Below are positions 46,644-55,541 of a stretch of 64,000 bases of DNA, piece by piece. This stretch comes from Nevskia sp. (GTDB lineage Bacteria > Pseudomonadota > Gammaproteobacteria > Nevskiales > Nevskiaceae), in contig JAKFUK010000002.1 of assembly GCA_021732745.1 (NCBI GenBank), positions 186,001 through 250,000 on the forward strand, read 5' to 3'. Each line of letters opens with the position of its first letter. Positions within the stretch are counted from its first letter, which is position 1. Position numbers and translations under genes: made by a program. The notes below the pieces were generated by a model, which ran no database searches, had not been told where the DNA came from, and saw only the letters and a list, made by a program, of their open reading frames with translations.

Positions 46644-47000
46644 ATGCGCCGCAACATTCGCTATCACCTCGCCGTTCTGTTTGCCGTCGTTGGTTTGAGC
46701 CTGAGCGGCTACGGGGCCTACAAGCTCCAGAAACTGCCGGTCTACACCGAGCAAGACCTGGCGCTGGCCGCCGAACTGAATCTGAGCTTCGATCTGGCCC
46801 GGCTGCCGCCGGAACGCCAGCCTGCGGCCGAGAAACTGCCGGAAATGCGCGCCACCGTGGCGCGCGAGATCAGCGACGGCATCAAGCAGCAGCGCAGCAT
46901 GATCACCTCCTGGATCCAGACCGGCTTCGTGCTGATCGGCATGGCCATCCTGCAAGCGCTGTTGCAAAGCCGGCTGCCGACGCCGCCGCCGCGCGCCTGA
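46644..47000 (+). CDS. Small membrane protein of unknown function
   Basis: The 118-residue protein has two hydrophobic segments, at about 8-26 (LAVLFAVVGLSLSGYGAY) and 88-108 (ITSWIQTGFVLIGMAILQALL). Between them lies a charged, Pro- and Glu-containing loop of ~60 residues, probably periplasmic. No family is recognised. It precedes the serine acetyltransferase gene by 18 bp, so the two may be cotranscribed. No ribosome site is visible because the inverted-repeat element ends right before the start. Confidence 0.6.
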   Translation: MRRNIRYHLAVLFAVVGLSLSGYGAYKLQKLPVYTEQDLALAAELNLSFDLARLPPERQPAAEKLPEMRATVAREISDGIKQQRSMITSWIQTGFVLIGMAILQALLQSRLPTPPPRA

Positions 47001-47018
47001 CACCCTCACTCGAAGCTC

Positions 47019-47954
47019 ATGAACCCGAACGCCGCACCGCAGTCGCACTGGAATCTCGATCAGGTGGTCGCCGGCCTGCGCCAGCAGCGCGAGCGCTGGC
47101 GCGAGGCGCGGCATCGCAGCCTTGATTCCGGCGGCCGCGAATTCCCGGCCCGCCAGCAGGTGCAGGCGATCATGGACGCCCTGTGCGGCGCGCTGTTCCC
47201 GATGCGCCTCGGCCCGCCCGAACTGCGCGCGGAAACTGAGGACTACTACGTCGGCCATACCCTCGACACCGCGCTCAACGCGCTGTTCGGGCAGGTGCAG
47301 CTGGAACTGAGCTACACGGCGCGTCAGCGCGGCGACAACAGCGAAGCGCAAGTGCCGGCGCGCGCGCGCGACATCGTCAGCGCCTTCGCCGCCTATCTGC
47401 CAGACGCCCGCGCGCTGCTCGACAGCGATGTCGAAGCCGCCTACCACGGCGATCCGGCCGCGCGCAGCGTCGACGAAGTGCTGCTCTGCTATCCCGGCGT
47501 GATGGCGGTGATCTACCACCGGCTCGCGCACCGGCTTTACAAGCTCGATGTGCCGCTGTTGGCGCGGATCATCGCCGAGCTGTCGCATTCCGCCACCGGC
47601 ATCGACATTCACCCGGGTGCCACCATCGGCGGCCGCTTTTTCATCGACCACGGCACCGGCGTGGTGATCGGCGAAACCGCCGTGATCGGCGACCGCGTGC
47701 GCCTGTATCAGGCGGTCACACTCGGTGCCAAGCGCTTCGTCGAAGCCGAGGACGGCAGTCTGGTGAAAGGCCAGCCGCGTCATCCGATCGTCGAGGACGA
47801 TGTGGTGATCTACGCGGGTGCGACCATCCTTGGCCGGGTCACCATCGGCCGGGGTTCGAGCATCGGCGGCAATGTCTGGCTGACGCGCAGCGTGCCGCCG
47901 GGCAGCAACATCACCCAGGCACAGTCCGAACAGCACGCGCCGAGCGGCTTCTGA
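47019..47954 (+). CDS. Serine O-acetyltransferase (EpsC/CysE-type, hexapeptide repeat)
   Basis: The 311-residue protein has an N-terminal helical region of ~170 residues and a left-handed beta-helix C-terminus: SHSATGIDIHPGATIGGRFFIDHGTGVVIGETAVIGDRVRLYQAVTLGAKRF and later YAGATILGRVTIGRGSSIGGNVWLT. The catalytic Asp/His pair of serine acetyltransferases is present (DIHPG, DHGTG). It makes O-acetylserine for cysteine synthesis. It is longer than Escherichia coli CysE and matches the EpsC subgroup. It starts 18 bp after the small membrane protein gene. Confidence 0.9.
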   Translation: MNPNAAPQSHWNLDQVVAGLRQQRERWREARHRSLDSGGREFPARQQVQAIMDALCGALFPMRLGPPELRAETEDYYVGHTLDTALNALFGQVQLELSYTARQRGDNSEAQVPARARDIVSAFAAYLPDARALLDSDVEAAYHGDPAARSVDEVLLCYPGVMAVIYHRLAHRLYKLDVPLLARIIAELSHSATGIDIHPGATIGGRFFIDHGTGVVIGETAVIGDRVRLYQAVTLGAKRFVEAEDGSLVKGQPRHPIVEDDVVIYAGATILGRVTIGRGSSIGGNVWLTRSVPPGSNITQAQSEQHAPSGF

Positions 47955-47980
47955 ACCGTCCCACTGACCCCGACACGCGC

Positions 47981-48358
47981 ATGTTCCTGATTCCGACTTA
48001 CGTCGCCGCCAGCGGCATTCACGGCCTTGGCGTCTATACCCCGGTGGCGATTGCGGCCGGCACCGTGGTCTGGGAACTCAACCCGGCGATCGACTGGGAA
48101 TTAAGCCCCGACGAGCTGGAAGCCATGCCGGAGCCGTTCCGCAGCCGCATCCGCGCCTACAGCTATCTGAATGTCGACGGTGTCTACATGCTTTGCGGCG
48201 ACAACGGCAAGTTCATGAACCACGCCGCCACGCCCAACTGCTTTGAAGACGACATCCGCACCATTGCAGCCGTCGACATTCCGGCCAACAGCGAGCTGAC
48301 CTGCGACTACCGCGCCTTCGAGCACGCGCCCTGGGCGCATGGGCTGGCGTCGGGCTAG
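47981..48358 (+). CDS. SET-domain protein-lysine methyltransferase
   Basis: The 125-residue protein is little more than a SET core: SGIHGLGVYTPVAIAAGTVVWE at the N-terminal SAM strand, GKFMNHAATPNC as the conserved NHxxxPNC knot, and ELTCDYRAF as the ELxxDY end. The post-SET zinc part is absent. Such short bacterial SET proteins methylate lysines of unknown targets. It starts 26 bp after the serine acetyltransferase gene and may be in that transcript. Confidence 0.88.
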   Translation: MFLIPTYVAASGIHGLGVYTPVAIAAGTVVWELNPAIDWELSPDELEAMPEPFRSRIRAYSYLNVDGVYMLCGDNGKFMNHAATPNCFEDDIRTIAAVDIPANSELTCDYRAFEHAPWAHGLASG

Positions 48359-48468
48359 TGCCTCTGGTGGCCTGTCGCAACCCTGACTTCCGCCGCCAGA
48401 AAAACATCGCTAATCTCGATTACGCGGCTCAAATCCGGAAAACACAGCGCCACTTGCGGAGAAATCCA

Positions 48469-49806
48469 ATGAATCCGACCGATATGCCGCGCTTCGGCAT
48501 GACTTCCGCGCTGGCACTGGCCGCCGGCTCTGCGGCGTTGACGACGCCCGCTGCTGCCGCCGCACCGGGCGAGCCGATCGGCGCGCCGATCATCGTTGCC
48601 AACTCGGTCAACGCCATCCGTGTCGCCCGTGCCGCAAACGGCCGCATGGTCGCCTCCTATCTCAGCGCCGGCACGTTGATGGCGCGGCGCTACGCCGCCG
48701 ACGGCGCGCCGCTCGGTGAGGCCATCGCGGTCACGCCGCTGGCCGGGCGCGAACAATCCGGGGGTGTCGCGATCGACGCCGATGGCGACTTCGTCATCGC
48801 CTGGTCGCGCGAAGACGAGCGGCGCACCCTGGTCATGGCCCGGCGCTACACCAGCGCCGGCACGGCACAGGGCGACGACATCGAAGTGGCGTCGCTGTCG
48901 ACGCCGGACACCACGGTCGGATCCGTCGTCGACATCGATCAGGGCGTGGGTCCGGTGATCGTGGACATGAATGCGGACGGCGATTTCGGCGTGCTGTACG
49001 GGGATTACCGGACCTCGTTCATCGGCAATCGCCTCGCCTGCAAGTACCTGATCGGCGCAGCCTGTGTCGGCGATACCACCGAAACCCTGCGTCTGCGTCG
49101 TTTCGATGCCGCCGGGGTGCCGCGAGGCCCGGCGAATCTGGTGACCACAGCGACCGAAAACGATGTCACCCTCGGCGGCGTTGTCAGCGGCCTTCGCCTC
49201 GGCCGCATCATCACCGGTGCCGACATCGAAACGCGGGCCGACGGCAGCACGCTGGCGGCATGGTCGACGCAGACCCGTGTCGCCGGCACTGCTACCAGTG
49301 GCCTTTACACCCGCGTCATCGGTGCCAACGGCCTTGCGCGGCTGACACGCCCGGTCGGCCCGGTGTCGACGACTTTTCGCGGTGACCTGCGGCTCGATTC
49401 CTCCGCCAACGGCAGCCATGTGCTGGTCCATCGCAGCCTTCGTTCCGCGACCTCCAGCGAGACGCTCGATTGCGGTGTGGAACTCGACCTGCTGGCCGGC
49501 GACGGCAGCCCGCTGCGGCCCAGAATCCGTGTCGATCAGACCCCGAGCGGATTCGACTGCCTGTCCAACCCGGATGTCAGCATGGATGCCGCCGGCAACC
49601 ATGTTGTCGCCTTCCGGGAAGGCAATGCCGTCCTCGCGCAACGCTACGCTGTCGGCGGCGGGGCGCTGGGCGGCCTGTTCAACGTCACCGACCCCGGCAT
49701 CGTTCAGCAGGGACCGGTGATCGCCAGCGACGCCGTCGGCAACTTCGTCATCGGCTACACGCTGGGCACGGGCGAATTCGTGCTGCGGTTGCACCAGGGG
49801 CCGTGA
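48469..49806 (+). CDS. Secreted repeat protein, paralog 1 (beta-propeller-like)
   Basis: GGAGA precedes the ATG at 48469; the frame is open to 48358 but lacks homology there. The 445 residues begin with a signal peptide ending near AAAAAPGEP. About six to seven repeats of ~50 residues follow, built as VAIDADGDFVIAW, an RRY strand and G...G turns, a pattern seen in beta-propeller-like surface or secreted proteins of unknown role. A Cys-containing middle region (CKYLIGAACVGD) is shared almost word for word with paralog 3. It lies first in a three-gene family, with paralog 2 convergent. Confidence 0.8.
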   Translation: MNPTDMPRFGMTSALALAAGSAALTTPAAAAAPGEPIGAPIIVANSVNAIRVARAANGRMVASYLSAGTLMARRYAADGAPLGEAIAVTPLAGREQSGGVAIDADGDFVIAWSREDERRTLVMARRYTSAGTAQGDDIEVASLSTPDTTVGSVVDIDQGVGPVIVDMNADGDFGVLYGDYRTSFIGNRLACKYLIGAACVGDTTETLRLRRFDAAGVPRGPANLVTTATENDVTLGGVVSGLRLGRIITGADIETRADGSTLAAWSTQTRVAGTATSGLYTRVIGANGLARLTRPVGPVSTTFRGDLRLDSSANGSHVLVHRSLRSATSSETLDCGVELDLLAGDGSPLRPRIRVDQTPSGFDCLSNPDVSMDAAGNHVVAFREGNAVLAQRYAVGGGALGGLFNVTDPGIVQQGPVIASDAVGNFVIGYTLGTGEFVLRLHQGP

Positions 49807-49878
49807 GCATCATCGCGATATCGGAATGATGCGCCGCCCAAGACGCAGCGGGGCGGCCAGCGGCTTCATTTGCAAAGC

Positions 49879-49941
49879 GTAGGTTGGATCGTTGCGGCGG
49901 CAACTCCGTCACGGAAGGCGGCGGGTTGCGACCCGCCCTAC
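49879..49941. repeat. REP-like palindrome (GTAGG...CCTAC)
   Basis: GTAGGTTGGATCGTTGCGGC at the left and GCGACCCGCCCTAC at the right form an imperfect inverted repeat between convergent paralogs 1 and 2. Confidence 0.55.
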
Positions 49942-49975
49942 ATGCTCCAAGCCGACCGGCTTTGATCCATCCCGC

Positions 49976-51185
49976 TCAAGGGCTCTCGAAGCTCTGCCCG
50001 AGCAAGGTCGCCACGGACTGGTTGCCGACAAACCCGCCACTTCCGACCGACACCAGCGAATACTGACCCTGCGCATCGGCAGCCAGACGAGGCGTGGTGA
50101 GGAATAGGCTCCCGAGGCTGATGACGGGCCGTAATGGTCGTCCCGCTGCCGAAAAAGGCTGCATGAGAATCTGCGGACTGGGGCGCGGCATGCCAGGGAC
50201 GATGGATTCGGAGTCCTCCCAGGCCATGACGAATGCGCCCGAAGGGCTTGCCGCGGCTCTGACCTCCGGCAAGCGGCCGGTGTTGATGCTGACGCGCGTC
50301 GTTCCGACTTCGATCGGCGGCCCCAGGGGAATATCGAGGGCGGAAATGCGCTGAGCCAGAATGCGTACCGAAGGCGTGGTATTTCTGGCTACCGACCACA
50401 CCGCCACCATCTGGCCGCTGGCGCTCATTGCCACCGATGGCGTCGAAATCTCCGCATCGTTCCGGTTCACGCTGGCTGTTTCCACTGCCAGATTGACGAC
50501 GGCCCTCAAGCCCGCCGAGGCGCCATTGGCATCGTATCGGCGGACATGGAAGCTGGACGTCCCCGCATTGGCATACAAGCTTCCGCATAACGGTGCCAGG
50601 ATTCCGCATCCGCGCGGCGGCAGATAACCGCCCACGGAAAACCCGGCTCGCTGCTGCCAGACCACGGCAAAATCGCCGTCGTCGTCCATGGCCACGTCGA
50701 TCCTCGGGGGAATCTGGTCAGGCGCAGCCGCAACCGTCATCGGTACGCCCTGCGCGGTGCCGTCGCTGGCATAGCGCTGCGCCAGCACCACCGGCTGCGG
50801 CGGAAGGTTGCCGATCCGGGGCCGAAAGCCGCGCCAGGCGATCACGGCATCGCCGGCTGCATCCATTGCTACCGATGGAAGCCCGGGGAAACCGGCTTCG
50901 GTGGGATCGGCGAATTGCGCCACTAGTCGCTGCTCGCCGATCGCGCACGCCATCCGGGCTGAGCCAGACAACCACCGATTGCCCCTGCCCGTTCCGGACC
51001 ACCGATGCATCGCTATAAAAAAGATTGCCTTCGGCAAGGCCGATCTCGAACGGGGCACCCACACTGTCGCCAGGAGCTGCGATGGCAGGCCCTTGCGCGG
51101 CCGCGAAGCACATCGCCGCAGCGGCAGCGATCGGCCGACGCATTCCGAATGACGCCACCGACGGCCTGACATCGGTACCGTCCAT
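49976..51185 (-). pseudogene. Secreted repeat protein, paralog 2, frameshifted
   Basis: The signal peptide and first repeat (MRRPIAAAAAMCFAAAQ, then APGDSVGAPFEIG and SVVVWLSPDG) are in one frame starting at 51185 or 51143. The rest (CAIGEQRLVAQF onward, with VAMDAAGDAVIAW and VAMDDDGDFAVVW repeats) is in another frame down to 49976. The switch falls at about 50938-50955, where removing one base would restore a single ~400-residue protein like its two neighbours. It is therefore a recent frameshift, or a sequencing error. Confidence 0.75.
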
Positions 51186-51416
51186 GTTCCGCTGTTGAGG
51201 GCAGATGAAGCGCGCTCACTCGACTCCTGGAATGGCAGTCAAGCAATCGGCGGATGTCGCCGCAATTGCACGGTGATCAGGCGCGCCGCGCAGGCAGGTT
51301 CGCAGGCTCCTATCCGTCCGGATTACCCCTCGAAGCAAGGGCGTCACCAGCCTGCTATTTTTCCATCAGCACCCACCCTTCATTTGCCGCCACCCCAGCC
51401 GTTCCGGAGCAAGCCG

Positions 51417-52733
51417 ATGCACGCCACAGACTCGCCGCGCCCCAGTGCCGCCACCCTGCTGAGCCTCGCGGCGTCATCGGCGGCACTGCTATCTCCGACT
51501 GCGGGTGCCGCACCCGGGGACCCGATCGGCCCGCCGATCGTGGTTGCCAACTCGGCGGCGAACGAACAGGTCGCCCGCGCCGGCAACGGCCGCATGGTCG
51601 CGTCTTATCTGAAATCCGGAGCCCTGACGGCCAAGCGCTACGCCGCCAACGGCACGCCGCTGGGCGCGCCGATCACCGTCACCACCTTCCCGGGTCGCGG
51701 CTCGTCCGGTGGGGCCGCCATGGACGCTGACGGCGATTTCGTCGTCGCCTGGTTCAACGAAGAGCAACGCCGCACCCTGATCCGGGCACAGCGTTACGCC
51801 GCCGACGGCAGCGCACTAGGCCCGGTGATCGAAGTTGCTTCGGTGCTCACCCCGGACAGCGCGGTCGGCACGCTCGTCGACATCAACCAGGGCGTCAGTC
51901 GACTGAGCGTGGACATGAACGCGGATGGCGATTTTGCCGTGATGTTCAGCGATTTCCAGCGGTCGCTGGTCGGCAACCGTTTCGCCTGCAAGTACCTGAT
52001 CGGCGCGGTTTGCTTCGGCGACGCCCGCGAAACCCTGCGCCTGCGCCGCTACGACGCATCCGGCGCCCCGCTTGGCCCGCTCAGCCAGGTGGCAACGGTC
52101 TCGGAACCCAACGTCGAGATCGGCAGGCTCGGCTTCCTGAGCGCAGGCCGCCTGCTCACAGGCACCGATATCGAAATGCGGACCGATGGCAGCACGCTCG
52201 CGGCTTGGTCGACTTTCGGCGGGGTTCGCGCACTTTCCCGCGGCCGCGTTTACACGCGCAACTACAACGTCGATGGCAGCGCCCAGCCGGCACGCGAAGT
52301 CGGCGTTGCTACCGACGCCTATCGCGCCGGCGTCCAATTCGATTCATCAGCCGATGGCAGCTACGTGCTCGTTCACAGCAGCGAAGCCGCCGATGCAAGC
52401 GATCGCGCCATCGAACTCGACCTGCTGGCCAGCGACGGCAGCCCGATCAGACCGCGCACCCGCGCCGACGCCCAGTCGAACAACTTCAGAACCTCGCCCG
52501 CCGTCTGCATGGATGCCGCAGGCAATCACGTCGTCGCTTTCCGCGAAGTCGGCAGCATCGTCGCGCGACGCTACGCCACCGGCGGCACCGCCCTCTCCGG
52601 CCAGTTCGAGGTGACCGGACCCAGCGTATCCGGGTCCAACCCAGCGCTTGCCTGCGATGCCGTCGGCAACTTCGTCATCGGCTATACACGGAGCAATCGC
52701 GACTTCGTCCTGCAATTACACGAAGGGCCTTGA
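51417..52733 (+). CDS. Secreted repeat protein, paralog 3 (beta-propeller-like)
   Basis: GGAG lies 9 bp before the ATG at 51417. The 438-residue protein has a signal peptide ending near AGAAPGDP and the same ~50-residue repeats (AAMDADGDFVVAWF, RAQRYAADGSALGPVIEVAS). The CKYLIGAVCFGD region and the ending NFVIGYTRSNRDFVLQLHEGP parallel paralog 1 closely, so the pair arose by duplication. It is divergent from the frameshifted paralog 2. Function is unknown; secretion and a binding or adhesion role are inferred. Confidence 0.8.
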   Translation: MHATDSPRPSAATLLSLAASSAALLSPTAGAAPGDPIGPPIVVANSAANEQVARAGNGRMVASYLKSGALTAKRYAANGTPLGAPITVTTFPGRGSSGGAAMDADGDFVVAWFNEEQRRTLIRAQRYAADGSALGPVIEVASVLTPDSAVGTLVDINQGVSRLSVDMNADGDFAVMFSDFQRSLVGNRFACKYLIGAVCFGDARETLRLRRYDASGAPLGPLSQVATVSEPNVEIGRLGFLSAGRLLTGTDIEMRTDGSTLAAWSTFGGVRALSRGRVYTRNYNVDGSAQPAREVGVATDAYRAGVQFDSSADGSYVLVHSSEAADASDRAIELDLLASDGSPIRPRTRADAQSNNFRTSPAVCMDAAGNHVVAFREVGSIVARRYATGGTALSGQFEVTGPSVSGSNPALACDAVGNFVIGYTRSNRDFVLQLHEGP

Positions 52734-52818
52734 GGATCGGGACCGGAGGCGCTTGCGTCGGGTGCTTGATGGACCGGAACGTGGAACTGCGGGAGACATT
52801 TCGGACCGGTCTCAAGCC

Positions 52819-52914
52819 ATCCGGATGAATCCGGACCTACGTTGTAGCGCGTAGCCCGGATGGAATCGGGGCTTCCTTCGTCGAATTTGCGATCCCGGAT
52901 TTCATCCGGGCTGC
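52819..52914. repeat. REP-like palindromes (CCGGATGAATCCGGACCTAC and GTAGCCCGGAT types)
   Basis: The first unit matches the inner palindrome at 20875-20896. The second pairs GTAGCCCGGATGGAATCGGG with a right arm reading CCCGGATTTCATCCGGGC. No gene is present between 52734 and 52988. Confidence 0.75.
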
Positions 52915-52988
52915 GGCGCTGGCGTTATCCTGAACCTGGACCCTTGGATTCGTTGAGTAATTTGTCCACAGCCAAGTTACACACCGTA

Positions 52989-53417
52989 CTATCTTATTTT
53001 TTCAACGGTGTGGGTCCGCAAATCAAAATGAAAAAGGTGCTTTCTCTCGGTTTCTATGATCAGATTTTCGCCGCCCTCGGACGCGTGAATACCGACGATA
53101 AATACATCCTGCTTGTCTCCTTCGATATCAACGTCGCGCATCACCCCGTAGATGCGATGAACCCATAGCAATTCGCCAGTAATTTCATCCACGGCGCGGA
53201 GATAACCGCCGTTGCCGGTAGCGCCGATGCTGGCTCCCCACCGAACCGCTTCATATTTTACGCCGGCCAGCAAAAAGCCGGGCACGACCGGCGGCGCAGA
53301 GCGCTCCTTCTCAATCCCCGTCGCACTTGAGACAGCAGCGAACGCCAAGAGCCCAAACACCCCTCTCGCACTAATGCGTGCACAACGCTCTCGACAATCG
53401 GCGGCAACCTTATGCAT
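52989..53417 (-). CDS. Small exported protein, PQQ-like-repeat fragment; tandem paralog B
   Basis: The ATG at 53417 overlaps the end of the upstream paralog by 8 bp and gives 142 residues with a signal-like segment (RGVFGLLAFAAVSSATG). The mature part reads PGFLLAGVKYEAVRWGASIGATGNGGYLRAVD, then TGELLWVHRIYGV. This is parallel to the neighbour's DPLLVGGMRIEVVIWG, NGGYIAAINPRTGQELWLLKVY. The NGGYL-VD-TGELLW pattern recalls one blade of a PQQ-type propeller. Role unknown; its position after a metallopeptidase gene suggests a cognate binding or immunity protein. Confidence 0.65.
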   Translation of the reverse strand: MHKVAADCRERCARISARGVFGLLAFAAVSSATGIEKERSAPPVVPGFLLAGVKYEAVRWGASIGATGNGGYLRAVDEITGELLWVHRIYGVMRDVDIEGDKQDVFIVGIHASEGGENLIIETERKHLFHFDLRTHTVEKIR

Positions 53418-53757
53418 TGAAACGTCTCGAACTCGTTTGCCGGGAAACATTGACGCGATAGACCTCGCCGCGTTCGGCAACAACCTCAATGGTGTCATCC
53501 GCCACAATACGCATGGCCTGAATAAACCGATCTGCTTTGTCGGACTCGATGCCGCTAGAGTAATCTACATCATAGACCTTCAGTAGCCACAGTTCCTGCC
53601 CGGTTCTCGGATTGATCGCGGCAATGTATCCACCGTTCTGCCCCAGACCTCTGACCTTGCCCCAAATTACAACTTCAATACGCATTCCGCCAACCAACAG
53701 TGGGTCAGGCTTCGGAATATCCCGTCTTTCCTTGTCTCTTTGTTCTTTCATCGTCAT
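53410..53757 (-). CDS. Small cytoplasmic protein; tandem paralog A
   Basis: GAGG lies 6 bp before the ATG at 53757. The 115-residue protein has a charged start (MTMKEQRDKERRD) without signal peptide, then the same core as its downstream paralog (NGGYIAAINPRTGQELWLLKVYDV). It follows the metallopeptidase gene by 37 bp on the same strand and overlaps paralog B, so the three genes form one unit. No known family name is recognised. The pair differs mainly in that this copy has no export signal. Confidence 0.65.
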   Translation of the reverse strand: MTMKEQRDKERRDIPKPDPLLVGGMRIEVVIWGKVRGLGQNGGYIAAINPRTGQELWLLKVYDVDYSSGIESDKADRFIQAMRIVADDTIEVVAERGEVYRVNVSRQTSSRRFNA

Positions 53758-53794
53758 CGAATCCTCATTGTTGGCCCACCGACCACAAACCTCG

Positions 53795-54868
53795 TCAGGC
53801 GCTTAACGTCTTGGAGGGTGTTTTCCGGATCGCAACATTTGCGGTTTCACCGTTGGTCTTGTCTGGGCCGGTCAAAAAGCCGAGGACATCAATCCCAAAG
53901 TAAGCCCAGCTATCCGCGTTGTGCAGCGCGTATTCAGGCGTCAGCGACGACGATGGCATCAATCCCGCTGGGCCGTAGCAGATATCTTCAGTATTTACGT
54001 GTTTATGCGACAACTCGTGAATAATCGTACGGGCACAGCGATAAATGGGAGACTGGTTACTAGGACTGATCTCGTCTGCCTTGGTGAGCCACGCACCTTG
54101 CAGGTAAATGACGTTCATTGATTCGCTGGGCCAGATAAATGCCCAATCATCCCATCCCCCGCCCGTGCGATCGCCCGGTTCGTCGGATATCACAATACTG
54201 CATCCGTTACAGGCGGCCGCGATCTTCAGATAGCCAGACGCGAGGGTTTTCCTAATTTCCGCCAGCGCTTTTGCGTCCGTTGCGGCGCCGCCGAAATAGC
54301 GGCGAACGACCGCGTCGGTTTCTGCGTTTGATTTGCCCATTTTCACAGCCACCGACTGACAAAACGCGCGTGCCTTCTGAATCGCATTCGCCATCGTTGC
54401 CCGCTGGATTTCGCTGTAGACCTCGTCTGCATCCTTTGAGATCGCCGCTTCAAGTGCCGTGTCGTTAACACCTTTGACCTCGTCAAAAATCCATTTTGAG
54501 AAGCTTACAGGTGGAGAGTAAACCCAAATCTGCTGACCTCCAGCGCTAATCTGATGGTACAAATGCCGAAGCATTTTCAGCATCGCCACTCTGTCATTGC
54601 GCTTATCTCCAACGCCTGCACCTCCGATGATCGCTTTTGCGGCCGCCGTGGTTGATGTCGCTGTGGCAGCTACGAGCAATACACCAGCTTCCTTCGAGAT
54701 TATCGCCCGTAGCTTGTCGAGTACTTCCTTATTCGACGCGGAAGGTCCTCCAGCAGCCAACAACCCCTTGATACCCCATTTCAAACTCTTGAAGGCACCC
54801 GACAAGTCCCCTGACCCGATGGCACCCTGAGCCTCAGCATAAGCTTCCGAAAATCTATCCATAGTCAT
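53795..54868 (-). CDS. M35-like (aspzincin) zinc metallopeptidase, candidate effector
   Basis: GGAG precedes the ATG at 54868; the product has 357 residues. The C-terminal third carries HELSH (284-288), Asp295 in VNTEDICYG as the likely third zinc ligand, and HNADSWAYF (316-324), the set that defines M35/aspzincin Lys-specific endopeptidases. The N-terminal ~200 residues have no known domain; residues 62-86 are small and weakly hydrophobic. There is no signal peptide, unlike fungal M35 enzymes, so export would need a dedicated system. Two small paralogous genes follow at once, an effector/immunity-like arrangement. Peptidase assignment is firm; effector role is inferred. Confidence 0.8.
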   Translation of the reverse strand: MTMDRFSEAYAEAQGAIGSGDLSGAFKSLKWGIKGLLAAGGPSASNKEVLDKLRAIISKEAGVLLVAATATSTTAAAKAIIGGAGVGDKRNDRVAMLKMLRHLYHQISAGGQQIWVYSPPVSFSKWIFDEVKGVNDTALEAAISKDADEVYSEIQRATMANAIQKARAFCQSVAVKMGKSNAETDAVVRRYFGGAATDAKALAEIRKTLASGYLKIAAACNGCSIVISDEPGDRTGGGWDDWAFIWPSESMNVIYLQGAWLTKADEISPSNQSPIYRCARTIIHELSHKHVNTEDICYGPAGLMPSSSLTPEYALHNADSWAYFGIDVLGFLTGPDKTNGETANVAIRKTPSKTLSA

Positions 54869-54986
54869 ACTGCTTCTCCGTTACCAAAATATGCGAAGAC
54901 GAGCGCGTCCTCCAAAAGAATCAAAGAGGTCGGACGCGCGAACTTAAGAGGGCCAGGCTCAATGGCCGATTACACGCCCCACAAAC

Positions 54987-55211
54987 TCAAGCTGCTTCAA
55001 GCCTGCCCTCGACCGCACCAGAAAGCGGTATCTCGATAAAGCACGCCAGCGGATACAGGTAGTCGTCCCCGCTCTCGTCAATCACGCGAACCATGCCTTC
55101 GACTGCTGCCGCAACATCGTCGAGGACCCGGTAGAACTTGCGCGGTTCCAGGGCTTCTGGAAAGCCGCCGTCGTTCACGCAGAGCAGGAATTTCGATCTC
55201 ATTGCGTTCAT
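54987..55211 (-). CDS. Small conserved protein of unknown function, second gene of a coupled pair
   Basis: The ATG at 55211 overlaps the stop of the upstream gene (TGATG). The 74-residue protein reads MRSKFLLCVNDGGFPEALEPRKFYRVL, then RVIDESGDDYLYPLACFIEIPL. This combination of LEPRK-YRVL and RVIDESGDDYLYP is familiar from a widespread family of small proteins of unknown function that travels with the type of gene lying upstream here. Function unknown; intact here. Confidence 0.7.
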   Translation of the reverse strand: MNAMRSKFLLCVNDGGFPEALEPRKFYRVLDDVAAAVEGMVRVIDESGDDYLYPLACFIEIPLSGAVEGRLEAA

Positions 55212-55479
55212 CAATCCAGGAAGCGTTTCACCTTGAGTTTGCGCTTGCCGATGCCGTGCGCTTCGTACCAATGCACCTCGCAGGAACGGATATTGCCTGA
55301 CGGCAAACGTACCCTCGCGACGCCTTTGAGTTTGCGCCAGCGACCTTCCCCGAACAAATGCGCAGGTTTGCCAGTTCATGAATTCCTGCTCCGATGGCGA
55401 TCAGTTCGACCCGTTCGACGCTTCCGATGATTTCGAGATCGGTTTCCATCCCGCGATTGAATCCGACGGATAACAGCAC
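55211..55479 (-). pseudogene. First gene of the small pair, frameshifted
   Basis: The N-terminal part (from 55479, or the ATG at 55449: METDLEIIGSVERVELIAIG, then HELANLR) and the C-terminal part (FGEGRWRKLKGVARVRL, then EVHWYEAHGIGKRKLKVKRFLD) belong to one familiar ~85-residue family. They lie in different frames, joined by an apparent one-base deletion near 55352-55362. The C-terminal part ends at 55211, exactly where the next gene starts. Confidence 0.65.
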
Positions 55480-55541
55480 CGCAAGCTGCTGCGTGTAAAA
55501 GCGGCCAGGCTCCGAGCCTCAGCTATCCCGGACGAAGCCCC

